From Bradyrhizobium daqingense (lineage in GTDB: Bacteria; Pseudomonadota; Alphaproteobacteria; Rhizobiales; Xanthobacteraceae): DNA of 64,000 nucleotides. Below are positions 15,339 through 24,060 of this stretch, piece after piece. Positions within the stretch are counted from its first letter, which is position 1; every line of letters starts with the position of its first letter. The translations under genes and the position numbers were made by a program. The stretch spans positions 5,070,001-5,134,000 of the forward strand of contig NZ_CP088014.1 of assembly GCF_021044685.1 (NCBI RefSeq). The letters are read 5' to 3'. Below the pieces are notes generated by a model. It was not told the DNA's origin and did not search any database. It saw nothing but the letters and a program-made list of their open reading frames with translations.

Positions 15339-16943
15339 ATGCCGCTCCATTCCAGCATCGACCCGTCGTCATCCGACTTCGCGCGCAATTCCGAGGCCAT
15401 GCGCAGCCTCGTCGCGGATCTGCGCGAGAAACTGAGCCAGGTTGCTGGCGGCGGCGGCGAGGCCTCCCGCAACCGCCACACCGCGCGCGGCAAGATGCTG
15501 GCGCGCCAGCGCGTCGACCTCCTGGTCGATCCCGGCACGTCTTTCCTCGAGCTGTCGCCGCTCGCGGCGTATGGCCTCTATGGCGGCGACGTGCATTCGG
15601 CCAGCGTCGTCACGGGGGTGGGGCGCATTGCGGGCCGCGAATGCGTGATCGTCGCCAACGACGCCACCATCAAGGGCGGCACGTACTATCCCATGACCGT
15701 GAAGAAGCATCTGCGCGCGCAGGACATCGCACGGCAGAACAATCTGCCTTGCGTCTACATGGTCGATTCCGGCGGCGCCTTCCTGCCGCTGCAGGACGAG
15801 ATATTTCCGGACGAGCGGCATTTCGGCCGCATCTTCTACAACCAGGCGCAAATGTCCTCACAGGGCATTCCCCAGATCGCGATCGTGATGGGCTCCTGCA
15901 CCGCCGGCGGCGCCTATGTCCCCGCGATGTCCGACGAGAGCATCATCGTGCGCAATCAGGGCACCATTTTCCTCGGCGGCCCGCCGCTGGTGAAGGCGGC
16001 GACCGGCGAGGTCGTCACCGCGGAGGAGCTCGGCGGCGCCGACGTACATTCGCGGCAATCAGGCGTGACCGACCATTACGCCCAGAACGATGCGCATGCG
16101 ATCGGCATCGCCCGACGCATCGTCGGCACGCTGAAGCCGCCGGTGCGGCCGAACCTCAACATGCATCCGCCGCGCGAGCCGCTGTTTGCAGCGGAGGAGA
16201 TCTACGGCGTGGTCCCGGTCGACGGCAGAAAGCCGTTCGACGTGCGCGACATCATCGCGCGCGTGGTTGATGGTTCCGGGTTCGACGAGTTCAAGAAGCT
16301 CTACGGCACGACGCTGGTGTGCGGCTTCGCCCATATCTGGGGCTACCCGGTCGGCATCATCGCCAATAACGGCATCCTCTTCAGCGAAAGCTCGCTGAAG
16401 GGCGCGCATTTCATCGAGCTGTGCTGCCAGCGTGGCATTCCGCTTGTTTTCTTGCAGAACATCACCGGCTTCATGGTCGGCAAGAAATACGAGGCCGGCG
16501 GCATCGCGCGCGACGGCGCCAAGCTGGTGACGGCGGTCGCGACCGCCTCGGTGCCGAAATTCACCGTCGTGATCGGCGGCTCCTACGGCGCCGGCAATTA
16601 CGGCATGTGCGGCCGCGCCTACTCGCCGCGCTTCCTCTGGATGTGGCCGAATGCGCGCATCTCGGTGATGGGAGGCGAGCAGGCCTCGATGGTACTGAGC
16701 CAGGTCCGCCGCGACAACATCGAGGCCAAGGGCGATAGCTGGTCCAGGGAAGACGAAGATAAATTCCGCGAGCCGATCCGCGCGCAATATGAGAGTCAGG
16801 GGCATCCGTATTATGCGACCGCGCGTCTCTGGGATGACGGCGTGATCGACCCGGCCGACACGCGCCTCGTGCTCGGCCTCGGCCTCTCGGCGGCGTCGAA
16901 TGCGCCGATCGAACCGACGAAATTCGGCCTGTTCAGGATGTAA
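15339..16943 (+). CDS. mccB: methylcrotonyl-CoA carboxylase, carboxyltransferase subunit
   Basis: A 534-residue beta subunit that moves carboxyl from carboxybiotin to 3-methylcrotonyl-CoA, giving 3-methylglutaconyl-CoA. The N-terminal carboxyltransferase half has GRIAGRECVIVANDATIKGG and MGSCTAGGAYVPAMSDESII. The C-terminal half has ENITGFMVGKKYEAGGIARD-type and VIGGSYGAGNYGMCGRAYSP motifs, the latter an oxyanion-hole glycine-rich loop. It lies 24 bp after the dehydrogenase, and the alpha subunit follows 4 bp later. Family length is about 535. Confidence 0.96.
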   Translation: MPLHSSIDPSSSDFARNSEAMRSLVADLREKLSQVAGGGGEASRNRHTARGKMLARQRVDLLVDPGTSFLELSPLAAYGLYGGDVHSASVVTGVGRIAGRECVIVANDATIKGGTYYPMTVKKHLRAQDIARQNNLPCVYMVDSGGAFLPLQDEIFPDERHFGRIFYNQAQMSSQGIPQIAIVMGSCTAGGAYVPAMSDESIIVRNQGTIFLGGPPLVKAATGEVVTAEELGGADVHSRQSGVTDHYAQNDAHAIGIARRIVGTLKPPVRPNLNMHPPREPLFAAEEIYGVVPVDGRKPFDVRDIIARVVDGSGFDEFKKLYGTTLVCGFAHIWGYPVGIIANNGILFSESSLKGAHFIELCCQRGIPLVFLQNITGFMVGKKYEAGGIARDGAKLVTAVATASVPKFTVVIGGSYGAGNYGMCGRAYSPRFLWMWPNARISVMGGEQASMVLSQVRRDNIEAKGDSWSREDEDKFREPIRAQYESQGHPYYATARLWDDGVIDPADTRLVLGLGLSAASNAPIEPTKFGLFRM

Positions 16944-16947
16944 TGCG

Positions 16948-18951
16948 ATGGACCGCTCAAAGCTCTACCGGCGTTTCCGCACGCTCCTGATCGCCAACCG
17001 TGGCGAGATTGCCTGCCGCGTCATCCGCACCGCGCGCGCCATGGGGCTGCGTACGGTCGCGGTCTATTCCGAAGCCGATCGCGATGCGATGCATGTCGCG
17101 CTTGCCGATGAGGCGGTGCTGCTCGGGCCCGCGCGGGCGCGCGACAGCTACCTCAACATCGAGCGGCTGATCGAGGCCGCGCGCAAGACCGGCGCGGAAG
17201 CCGTGCATCCCGGCTACGGCTTCCTGTCGGAGAATGCCGAGTTCGCGCAGGCCTGCCTCGATGCAGGGCTCGTCTTCGTCGGTCCGACCGCCGAGATGAT
17301 GAATGCGATGGGCTCGAAGTCCGGCTCGAAGGCGCTGATGGAGAAGGCCGGCGTGCCGCTGGTGCCCGGCTATCACGGCGAGGCCCAGGACGAGGCGACG
17401 CTTTCCAAGGCTGCGGACAAGATCGGATTCCCGATCCTGGTGAAGGCCTCCGCCGGTGGCGGCGGGCGCGGCATGCGCATCGTGCGCTCGGCGGACGAGC
17501 TGGGACCTGCAATCGTCAGCGCCAAGCGCGAGGCCAAGGCTGCGTTCGGCGACGACCGCATGCTGATCGAGAAATATGTCGACAATCCCCGGCATATCGA
17601 AGTGCAGGTGATCGGCGACAGCCACGGCAATCTGCTCTCGCTGTTCGAGCGCGAATGCACGCTGCAGCGCCGGCACCAGAAGGTGATCGAGGAGGCGCCG
17701 TCGCCGACGCTCAACGCGGCGCAACGCGAAACCGTCTGCGCCGCGGCGCGCAAGGCGGCGGGCGCGGTGAACTATGTCGGTGCCGGCACCATCGAATTCG
17801 TCTCCGACGGCAAGGACGTGTTCTTCATCGAGATGAACACGCGTCTCCAAGTCGAGCACCCCGTGACCGAGCTGATCACCGGCATCGACCTGGTCGAATG
17901 GCAGCTGCGCGTCGCCTTCGGGGAAGCGCTGCCGCTCAAGCAGGACGAGATCAAGCTCAACGGCCACGCCGTCGAGGCACGCGTCTACGCCGAGAACCCG
18001 ACCAAGAACTTCATGCCGTCGGTCGGCAGGATCTCCACCTGGCGGCTGCCAGCGGAGACGGGGGGCTTGCGCATCGATGCCGGCTATCGCGAGGGCGATA
18101 CGGTGTCGCCGTATTACGACGCCATGCTAGCCAAGATGATCGCCTGGGCGCCGACGCGCGATGTCGCGATCGACCGCCTGAACCGCGGGCTGGAGGTATC
18201 CGACGTTCGCGGCATCGTCACCAACATCCCCTTCCTGTCGGCGCTGATGACCCATCCGAAGGTGCGGACCAACGCGATCGACACCGGCTTCATCGAGCGC
18301 GAGCTGGCGGTGCTGACATCCGCATCGCCGGCCCCCGGCGAGCTCGAGCTCTGTGCTGCGGTCGCCGCCATCGTCAACGCGGAGCAGCAGGCCGCGCATG
18401 CGCAGGCGAACTCGCCCTGGCAGACCTTCGGCTGGCAGCCGGTCGGCCGCCGCCAGCGCAATTTTGCCTTCCGGGTTGGCCACGGGCCCGAGCAGAAGAT
18501 TTCGCTCAACTACGGCAGCGGTCCCTCGACGCTGGTGATCGGCGAGCGCGAGCTGGCGTTCGCGATCGCTACGAAAGAGGGCGGCTTCGACCTGACGCTG
18601 GACGGCGTCAAATCGTCCGTCGCGGCCGTGATCGATGGTCATGAGCTGTATTTGCGCACCCGCAACGGCCGCTTCGACCTGCATTGGGTCGATCCGTTCG
18701 GCGGCGAGAGCGAGGAGCAGACCGGCGAGGACAAGATCGCGGCGCCGCTGCCGGGCACCGTCGTCGCCGTGCTCGCCGAGGAGGGGGCCAAGCTGGAGAA
18801 GGGCGCGCCCATCCTGACCCTCGAAGTCATGAAGATGGAGCAGACGCTGCGCGCGCCCTATGCCGGCGTGCTGAAATCCGTCAAATGCAAGGTCGGCGAC
18901 ATCGTGCAGGAGGGCATAGAGCTCGCCGTGGTCGAGCCGTCCGGAGAGTGA
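16948..18951 (+). CDS. mccA: methylcrotonyl-CoA carboxylase, biotin-carrying subunit
   Basis: A 667-residue alpha subunit. Biotin carboxylase covers residues about 10-455 (LLIANRGEIACRVIRTARAM, the ATP-grasp glycine loop KASAGGGGRGMRIVR, FIEMNTRLQVEHPVTELITG). A connecting domain follows, then the biotinyl domain (about 595-665) with the acceptor lysine in EVMKMEQ. It charges biotin with bicarbonate and ATP for the beta subunit. ATG 16948 lies four bases beyond the mccB stop, indicating translational coupling. Confidence 0.96.
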   Translation: MDRSKLYRRFRTLLIANRGEIACRVIRTARAMGLRTVAVYSEADRDAMHVALADEAVLLGPARARDSYLNIERLIEAARKTGAEAVHPGYGFLSENAEFAQACLDAGLVFVGPTAEMMNAMGSKSGSKALMEKAGVPLVPGYHGEAQDEATLSKAADKIGFPILVKASAGGGGRGMRIVRSADELGPAIVSAKREAKAAFGDDRMLIEKYVDNPRHIEVQVIGDSHGNLLSLFERECTLQRRHQKVIEEAPSPTLNAAQRETVCAAARKAAGAVNYVGAGTIEFVSDGKDVFFIEMNTRLQVEHPVTELITGIDLVEWQLRVAFGEALPLKQDEIKLNGHAVEARVYAENPTKNFMPSVGRISTWRLPAETGGLRIDAGYREGDTVSPYYDAMLAKMIAWAPTRDVAIDRLNRGLEVSDVRGIVTNIPFLSALMTHPKVRTNAIDTGFIERELAVLTSASPAPGELELCAAVAAIVNAEQQAAHAQANSPWQTFGWQPVGRRQRNFAFRVGHGPEQKISLNYGSGPSTLVIGERELAFAIATKEGGFDLTLDGVKSSVAAVIDGHELYLRTRNGRFDLHWVDPFGGESEEQTGEDKIAAPLPGTVVAVLAEEGAKLEKGAPILTLEVMKMEQTLRAPYAGVLKSVKCKVGDIVQEGIELAVVEPSGE

Positions 18952-18952
18952 C

Positions 18953-19864
18953 ATGAGCGATTCCGTGCGCATCATCGAGATGGGGCCGCGCGACGGCCTC
19001 CAGAACGAGAAGACGCCCGTCAGCGTCGAGGCCCGCATCGCCTTCATCGAGGCGCTGGTCGGAGCTGGGCTCGATACGGTCGAGGTCGGCGCGTTCGTCT
19101 CGCCCAAGGCGATCCCGCAGATGGCGAGCTCGGATGCCGTGCTGCGTGGCGTTGCCCACGTGACCAACGCCGAATTCCACGTGCTGGTCCCGAACGAGAA
19201 GGGTTACGACGCCGCGCGCGCCGCCGGCGCCAAAGTCGTTTCCGTGTTCGCGGCGGCCTCGGAGGGCTTTTCGCGGGCGAACATCAACTGCACGGTCGCG
19301 GAGTCCATCGAGCGGTTCAGGCCGGTGCTGGCACGTGCCAAGGCTGACGGCGTGCCCGTGCGCGGCTATATCTCCTGCGTGCTCGGCTGTCCCTTCGACG
19401 GCGCGATCAAGCCGAAGGCAGTGGCCGATCTCGCGAGTACGCTGTTCGGGCTCGGCTGCTACGAGATTTCGCTCGGCGATACCGTCGGCGTCGGCACACC
19501 TGCCAAGGCGAAGGAGATGCTGCGCGCGGTCAGCGCGAACATCCCCGCAGCCAAGCTCGCGATGCATTTCCACGACACCTATGGCCAGGCGCTCGCCAAT
19601 CTCTATGCGGGGATGGAGGAGGGCGTGCGCGTCATCGATGCCGCCGCGGGAGGCCTCGGCGGCTGTCCGTATGCGCCGGGCGCGACGGGCAACGTCGCGA
19701 CCGAAGACGTCGTCTACATGCTCGAAGGCATGGGCATCCGCACCGGCGTCGACATGGACCGGCTGTTGGCTGCGACGAACGAGATGAGCCGCGTGCTGGG
19801 CAAGCCGCCCGTGAGCCGCGTGGCTTCCGCGCTGAACGCCAAGAAGAAGAGGGCGGCTTCCTAA
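18953..19864 (+). CDS. mvaB: hydroxymethylglutaryl-CoA lyase
   Basis: A 303-residue TIM-barrel enzyme cleaving HMG-CoA to acetoacetate and acetyl-CoA, the last step of leucine catabolism. Signatures: EMGPRDGLQNEKTPVS (metal and substrate site), MHFHDTYGQALANL (metal-binding HxH) and GGLGGCPYAPGATGN containing the catalytic cysteine. The ATG comes one base after the mccA stop. A REP-like palindrome follows directly and may close the operon. The hydratase for methylglutaconyl-CoA is not in this cluster. Confidence 0.96.
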   Translation: MSDSVRIIEMGPRDGLQNEKTPVSVEARIAFIEALVGAGLDTVEVGAFVSPKAIPQMASSDAVLRGVAHVTNAEFHVLVPNEKGYDAARAAGAKVVSVFAAASEGFSRANINCTVAESIERFRPVLARAKADGVPVRGYISCVLGCPFDGAIKPKAVADLASTLFGLGCYEISLGDTVGVGTPAKAKEMLRAVSANIPAAKLAMHFHDTYGQALANLYAGMEEGVRVIDAAAGGLGGCPYAPGATGNVATEDVVYMLEGMGIRTGVDMDRLLAATNEMSRVLGKPPVSRVASALNAKKKRAAS

Positions 19865-19869
19865 TTCTC

Positions 19870-19956
19870 CGTCATTGCGAGCGAAGCGAAGCAATCCAGA
19901 ATCTTTCCGCAGCGGCAGTCTGGATTGCTTCGTCGCAAGGGCTCCTCGCAATGACG
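19870..19956. repeat. REP-like palindrome, CGTCATTGCGAG family
   Basis: CGTCATTGCGAGCGAAGCGA...GCAATCCAGA on the left mirrors TCTGGATTGCTTCG...CTCGCAATGACG on the right, an 87-bp hairpin between the convergent HMG-CoA lyase and DapA-family genes. A common intergenic type in Bradyrhizobium (from memory). Confidence 0.85.
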
Positions 19957-19969
19957 ACTGAGAGAGTTT

Positions 19970-20896
19970 TCAAGCCGCCCTCAGGCCGACATCCGGCAGG
20001 CGCGGCCGGTTCTTGAGCGCCTTCGCCATCATGGCTTCGACCTCGGCCTTCTCCTGCGGCAATAGCGCGAGGCGCGGCGGACGGGTCAGCGCGGTGCCGC
20101 GGCCCATGATGTGCTCGCACAGCTTGATGCACTGGACGAGGTCCGGCCGTGCGTCGAGATGCAGGAGCGGCATGAACCATTCGTAGAGCGGCATCGCCTC
20201 CGCAAAGCGTCCCGCCTTGGCGAGGCGGAACAGCGTCTCGCCTTCGCGCGGGAAGGCGTTCGACATGCCAGAGACCCAGCCCACGGCGCCCATGGCGACG
20301 CTCTCAACGATGACGTCGTCGAGGCCCGCGAACAGGACGAAGCGGTCGCCGACCATGTTGCGGGTGTCGATGAAACGCCGCGTGTCGCCCGAGGAATCCT
20401 TGAAGCAGACCACGGTCTCGACGTCCGCGAGCGAGGCCAGGATGTCCGGCGTGACGTCGTTCTTGTAGATCGGCGGATTGTTGTAGAGCATCACCGGCAG
20501 GTCGGTGGCGCTGGCGACGGCGCGGAAATGCGCAGCAGTCTCGTGCGGCTTCGAGGAATAGACCAGCGCCGGCATCACCATCACGCCGTCGATGCCGACG
20601 CGCGCGGCTTCCTTGGCGGTCTCGACGGCAAAGGCGGTGGTGAACTCGGCGATGCCGCACAGCACGGGGACGCGGCCGTTCGCGACCGACTTCGCGGTCT
20701 CCATGATCGCGACCTTCTCGTTGCGCTCCAGCGAGGTGTTCTCGCCGACCGACCCGCAGACGATCAGGCCGGAGACGCCGTCGCGGATCAACCCGTCCAT
20801 GACCTTGGCGGTCGCATCGATGTTGAGCGACAGGTCGTCGTTGAATTGGGTGGTGACGGCCGGGAAGACGCCTTCCCAGGAGATGCGTGGGCTCAT
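19970..20896 (-). CDS. DapA (DHDPS)-family aldolase/deaminase
   Basis: A 308-residue class I lyase of the dihydrodipicolinate synthase superfamily. The Schiff-base lysine is seen in VVCFKDSSGD (about K166) and the catalytic tyrosine in MLYNNPP (about Y138). The phosphate/carboxylate loop reads GSVGENTSL instead of GTTGE, which argues against true lysine biosynthesis and for a catabolic pyruvate- or ketoglutarate-releasing enzyme such as a hydroxyproline-pathway deaminase or sugar-acid aldolase. It lies 76 bp downstream of the TRAP solute receptor on the same strand, so its substrate is probably what the transporter imports (inference). Confidence 0.88.
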   Translation of the reverse strand: MSPRISWEGVFPAVTTQFNDDLSLNIDATAKVMDGLIRDGVSGLIVCGSVGENTSLERNEKVAIMETAKSVANGRVPVLCGIAEFTTAFAVETAKEAARVGIDGVMVMPALVYSSKPHETAAHFRAVASATDLPVMLYNNPPIYKNDVTPDILASLADVETVVCFKDSSGDTRRFIDTRNMVGDRFVLFAGLDDVIVESVAMGAVGWVSGMSNAFPREGETLFRLAKAGRFAEAMPLYEWFMPLLHLDARPDLVQCIKLCEHIMGRGTALTRPPRLALLPQEKAEVEAMMAKALKNRPRLPDVGLRAA

Positions 20897-20972
20897 TGTT
20901 TGGCTCCGATTGGAATTGTGCCGGCGGATCGTTCGATTCGCCGGGCATTGACGTGAAGGGAATCGATGGGGG

Positions 20973-21956
20973 TCAGAGCGTCGCGCCAACCTTGCGCAGC
21001 TCGGCGAGAACAGGAGCCTTCGGCAGCCAGATCTTGTCGAACTCGGCGATGACGGCCTCGGTGTCCTTGGCATCGACCTGGCGGATCGGGATCGGCGCTT
21101 TCTTGAAGTTCTCGATCAGCGCGGGCTCGTTGCCGGCAAGCTCGTCGATCTGCGCGTCCAGGGTCGACTTGATCGACTTGGTGATCAGCTCGCGGTCGGC
21201 TGCGGGGAGCGACTGCCAGACGCGGCCGGAGACGACCGCCGCCATCGGCATGAAGACGGCGTTCATCTGCAGGATCACCTTCGACACCTTGTCGAAGCGC
21301 TGGTTCCAGGAGAATTCGAGATCGGCCTCGAGGCCGTCGACCTGGCCGTTGGCCATGGCGTCGAACACCTGCGGCGTCGGGATCGGCGTCGGCGCCGCGC
21401 CGAGCGAGGAATAGAAGTCGCGATAGACCGGTGTTGGGTTGATGCGGAGCTTCATGCCCTTGATGTCGGCGAGCGTGTTCAGGTCCTTGGAGGAGAACAC
21501 CGCGCGCATGCCGGTGATGCCCCAGCCGAGCCCGATGGTGCCGGTCTCCTGCGGCAGCACGTCGAACAGCTTCACCGCCGCCGGATGCCGCACGAATTTC
21601 GCCACCGCCGGCGTCGAGCGGACGATGTAGGGCGCGTTGATCGCGGCGATGTGCGGCACGCGCGAGCCGAGCTCGGCGGCCTGGATGAAGCCCATGTCGA
21701 GCGCGCCGGACTGCAATTGCTGCATCATCGCGGGCTCGTTGCCGAGCTGGCCGGAGTGGAACACCGTCAATGTCAGGCGGCCGTTGGTGGCAGCCTTGAG
21801 CTCATCGCCGAATTTGAGCGCGGCCTTGTTCCAGGAATGGCCGTTCGGCGTGATCAGGCCGAGGCGGAATTCCTTGGCCTGGGCGAGCGCCAGCGATGGT
21901 GCGAACACCGAGGCGGCGGCACTGGCGGCGAGAAAGCGGCGGCGAGACAGCGGCAT
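20973..21956 (-). CDS. TRAP transporter solute-binding protein (DctP)
   Basis: A 327-residue periplasmic receptor with a twin-arginine-like leader (MPLSRRRFLAASAAASVF...LALA). DctP family blocks follow: HSGQLGNEPAMMQQLQSGAL, DIKGMKLRINPTPVYRDFYS and ATPIPTPQVFDAMANGQVDG. The conserved arginine of KLRINP binds ligand carboxylates, so an organic acid is the likely substrate. A ribosome-binding site (AAAGGAGC) precedes ATG 21956. It forms an operon with the DctM/DctQ genes upstream and the lyase downstream. Confidence 0.93.
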   Translation of the reverse strand: MPLSRRRFLAASAAASVFAPSLALAQAKEFRLGLITPNGHSWNKAALKFGDELKAATNGRLTLTVFHSGQLGNEPAMMQQLQSGALDMGFIQAAELGSRVPHIAAINAPYIVRSTPAVAKFVRHPAAVKLFDVLPQETGTIGLGWGITGMRAVFSSKDLNTLADIKGMKLRINPTPVYRDFYSSLGAAPTPIPTPQVFDAMANGQVDGLEADLEFSWNQRFDKVSKVILQMNAVFMPMAAVVSGRVWQSLPAADRELITKSIKSTLDAQIDELAGNEPALIENFKKAPIPIRQVDAKDTEAVIAEFDKIWLPKAPVLAELRKVGATL

Positions 21957-21979
21957 GGTCGGGCTCCTTTCGGATGGGT

Positions 21980-23245
21980 CTATTTGACGAGGATCAGCGA
22001 GAGCGAGGGATAGAGCGAGAGCAGAACAAGGAGGACGCAGGAGATGACGAAGAAGGGCAGCGTCACCATGAACATCTTGCCGGGCTTGGCACCGGTGACC
22101 GCGGCCGCAACGAAGAAGCAGAGCCCGACCGGCGGCGACAGCAGGCCGAGCACGAGGTTGATCACCACCACGACGCCGAACTGCCGGGGATCGATGTGAT
22201 AGACCTCGGTCGCGACCGGCAACAGGATCGGCACCGTCATGATCAGGCCGGGAATGCCGTCGATCACTGTGCCGATCACCAGCAGGATGACGTTGCAGAT
22301 CAGCATGAAGCTGACCGGGTCCTTGGCAACGGTCTGGATCCAGGCGGCAGTCTCCTGCGGCACCTTGCCGAAGATCAGCACCCAGGAGAACACGGCCGCG
22401 GCCGCGACCAGGAACAGCACGATCGCCGAATAGATGGCGCTGCGCAGCATCATCTGCGGCAGCTGGGAGAACTCGAACTCCCTGGTCCAGAATTTTCCGA
22501 CCAGTGCGGCGGCGACGGCGCCGACGGCCGCGGATTCGGTCGCGTTGGCGAGGCCGCCGAGGATGCTGCCGACGATGACGATCGGAATCAGCAGCGTCGG
22601 AGACGTCCGCAGGATCGTCATGATGCGCTGGCGCGGCGTCTGATGGTCCGCGCGCGGATAGTTGTAGACGTATCCCATCAGCGCGATGACGAGGCAGAAC
22701 ATCACCGTCAGGATCACGCCCGGTACGATGCCGGCAATCAGCATGTCGCTGACCGAGACCTGCGCCAGCACGCTGTAGACCACGAACATCACCGAGGGCG
22801 GGATGATCGGGCCGAGCATGCCGCCATAGGCGGTGAGGCCGGCCGCGAAGGTCTTGTCGTAACCCTTCTTCTCCATCTCCGGCACCATGATCTGGGCCAT
22901 GATCGCGACCTGCGCCGTCGCCGAGCCCAGGATCGAGGAGATGAACATGTTGGCGAGGATGTTGACGTAGGCGAGCCCGCCCTTGAGCGAGCCGACGAAG
23001 GCCATTGCCATATCGACGATGCGCCGAGTGATGCCGCCGCCGTTCATGATCTCGCCGATCAGGATGAACAGCGGGATGGCGATCAGGCCGTAACTGTCGA
23101 CACCGCCGAACAGCTGGAGCGGATAGGACTGGAACAGAACCGGATTGCCGGATGCTGCGATATAGACGAGGCCCGCGAGGCACAGGCAGAGGCCGATCGG
23201 CACACCGACCAGCATGAACGCCATGAAGGCCGCCGACGTGATCAT
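21980..23245 (-). CDS. TRAP transporter large permease (DctM)
   Basis: A 421-residue, roughly twelve-helix membrane subunit catalysing sodium-coupled import of the DctP-delivered solute. The family signature is visible in AIPLFILIGEIMNGGGITRR and in ILGSATAQVAIMAQIMVPEM and PIIPPSVMFVVYS. The ATG overlaps the dctQ stop (TGATG), implying translational coupling. Family length is about 425. Confidence 0.94.
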   Translation of the reverse strand: MITSAAFMAFMLVGVPIGLCLCLAGLVYIAASGNPVLFQSYPLQLFGGVDSYGLIAIPLFILIGEIMNGGGITRRIVDMAMAFVGSLKGGLAYVNILANMFISSILGSATAQVAIMAQIMVPEMEKKGYDKTFAAGLTAYGGMLGPIIPPSVMFVVYSVLAQVSVSDMLIAGIVPGVILTVMFCLVIALMGYVYNYPRADHQTPRQRIMTILRTSPTLLIPIVIVGSILGGLANATESAAVGAVAAALVGKFWTREFEFSQLPQMMLRSAIYSAIVLFLVAAAAVFSWVLIFGKVPQETAAWIQTVAKDPVSFMLICNVILLVIGTVIDGIPGLIMTVPILLPVATEVYHIDPRQFGVVVVINLVLGLLSPPVGLCFFVAAAVTGAKPGKMFMVTLPFFVISCVLLVLLSLYPSLSLILVK

Positions 23246-23868
23246 CAGTTGACCCCGTCCAGCTCGGACAGCTGAAAGCCTTTCGGTGCGGTGCGCGCGA
23301 CCAGCTCGAGATCTTCCAGCAGATTGGCGAGGCCGTGAACGGTCATCGATACCGCGAAGATCGGCAGCGTCAGGTAAAGCACCCAGGTCGGCCAGTTCAG
23401 CGTCTGGGTGCGCTCGGTGTAGAGGAAGTTGAAGGTCTCGGCCGCGAGCTTGCGGCCGTCAAACCCGGCGCGGGCGAGCCCGACGGGGTCCATCCAGAGC
23501 ACGCAGGTCACGATCAGGGCGACGCCGAACACGACGACGAGGCCGGTCGAGATCACCTTGGCGAGCCTTTGATGCTGGGGTGAAAGCCGTTCCGTCAGCA
23601 TGGTCACCGCGAAATCGAGCCGCAGTCGCGTCATCGCGGACGCCCCGATGAAGGTCAACCACACCACGCAATAGACCGCGGATTCATCGATCCAGTAGAT
23701 CGGGAAGTGCGAGTAGCGGGTGACGACATTCACCAGGATCAAGCCCGTGAGCAGGTACATCAGCCCCATCAGCGCGAGGCGCTCGACCGCGAGCAGGATG
23801 CTCGAGGCCCCGATGACCATCCGTCGGAGGCCGAAGGCGCGCGTCGCCGGCATCGTCTGCTCGATCAT
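23245..23868 (-). CDS. TRAP transporter small permease (DctQ)
   Basis: A 207-residue four-helix membrane subunit with the conserved WIDESAVYCVVWLTFIGASA segment (helix two of DctQ). First gene of the dctQ-dctM-dctP-lyase operon. A consensus-like promoter lies within 75 bp upstream and is overlapped by a perfect palindrome (see 23909-23933). A weak ribosome-binding site (GGGGCC) precedes ATG 23868. Confidence 0.92.
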   Translation of the reverse strand: MIEQTMPATRAFGLRRMVIGASSILLAVERLALMGLMYLLTGLILVNVVTRYSHFPIYWIDESAVYCVVWLTFIGASAMTRLRLDFAVTMLTERLSPQHQRLAKVISTGLVVVFGVALIVTCVLWMDPVGLARAGFDGRKLAAETFNFLYTERTQTLNWPTWVLYLTLPIFAVSMTVHGLANLLEDLELVARTAPKGFQLSELDGVN

Positions 23869-23908
23869 GAAGAAGGCCCCATTGCCCGCAAGATTTGTCG
23901 TGCGATTG

Positions 23909-23933
23909 CCAAATGTATAATTTATACATTTGG
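23909..23933. promoter_or_regulatory. perfect 25-bp palindromic operator
   Basis: CCAAATGTATA and its exact complement TATACATTTGG flank a 3-base centre (ATT). It sits between the divergent GntR gene and the TRAP operon and covers the spacer and -10 of the leftward promoter. The size and symmetry suit a dimeric FadR-type GntR regulator. Confidence 0.85.
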
Positions 23934-23941
23934 GGTGTCAA
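23914..23941 (-). promoter_or_regulatory. sigma70-type promoter of the TRAP operon
   Basis: On the minus strand TTGACA (23941-23936), a 16-bp spacer, and TATACA (23919-23914). Transcription would start about 35-40 bases before dctQ. Overlap with the palindrome predicts repression by steric block. Confidence 0.75.
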
Positions 23942-24060
23942 ATGGAGATTGCGGCTCCCGTCGCGGCGTGCACGCGCTTTTGCCGGGACGTGATGGGCCC
24001 ACCATGCAAGACAGGGACCGCTTCGGCTGGATGAGTCGGGGAAAGAAGACGGAAGGTTAG

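Noticed and set aside
20973..23183. A continuous frame joining DctP with sequence antiparallel in frame to DctM, suggesting a fusion
   Set aside because: The part beyond 21956 is an out-of-frame reading of dctM. DctP has its own leader and ribosome-binding site at 21956.
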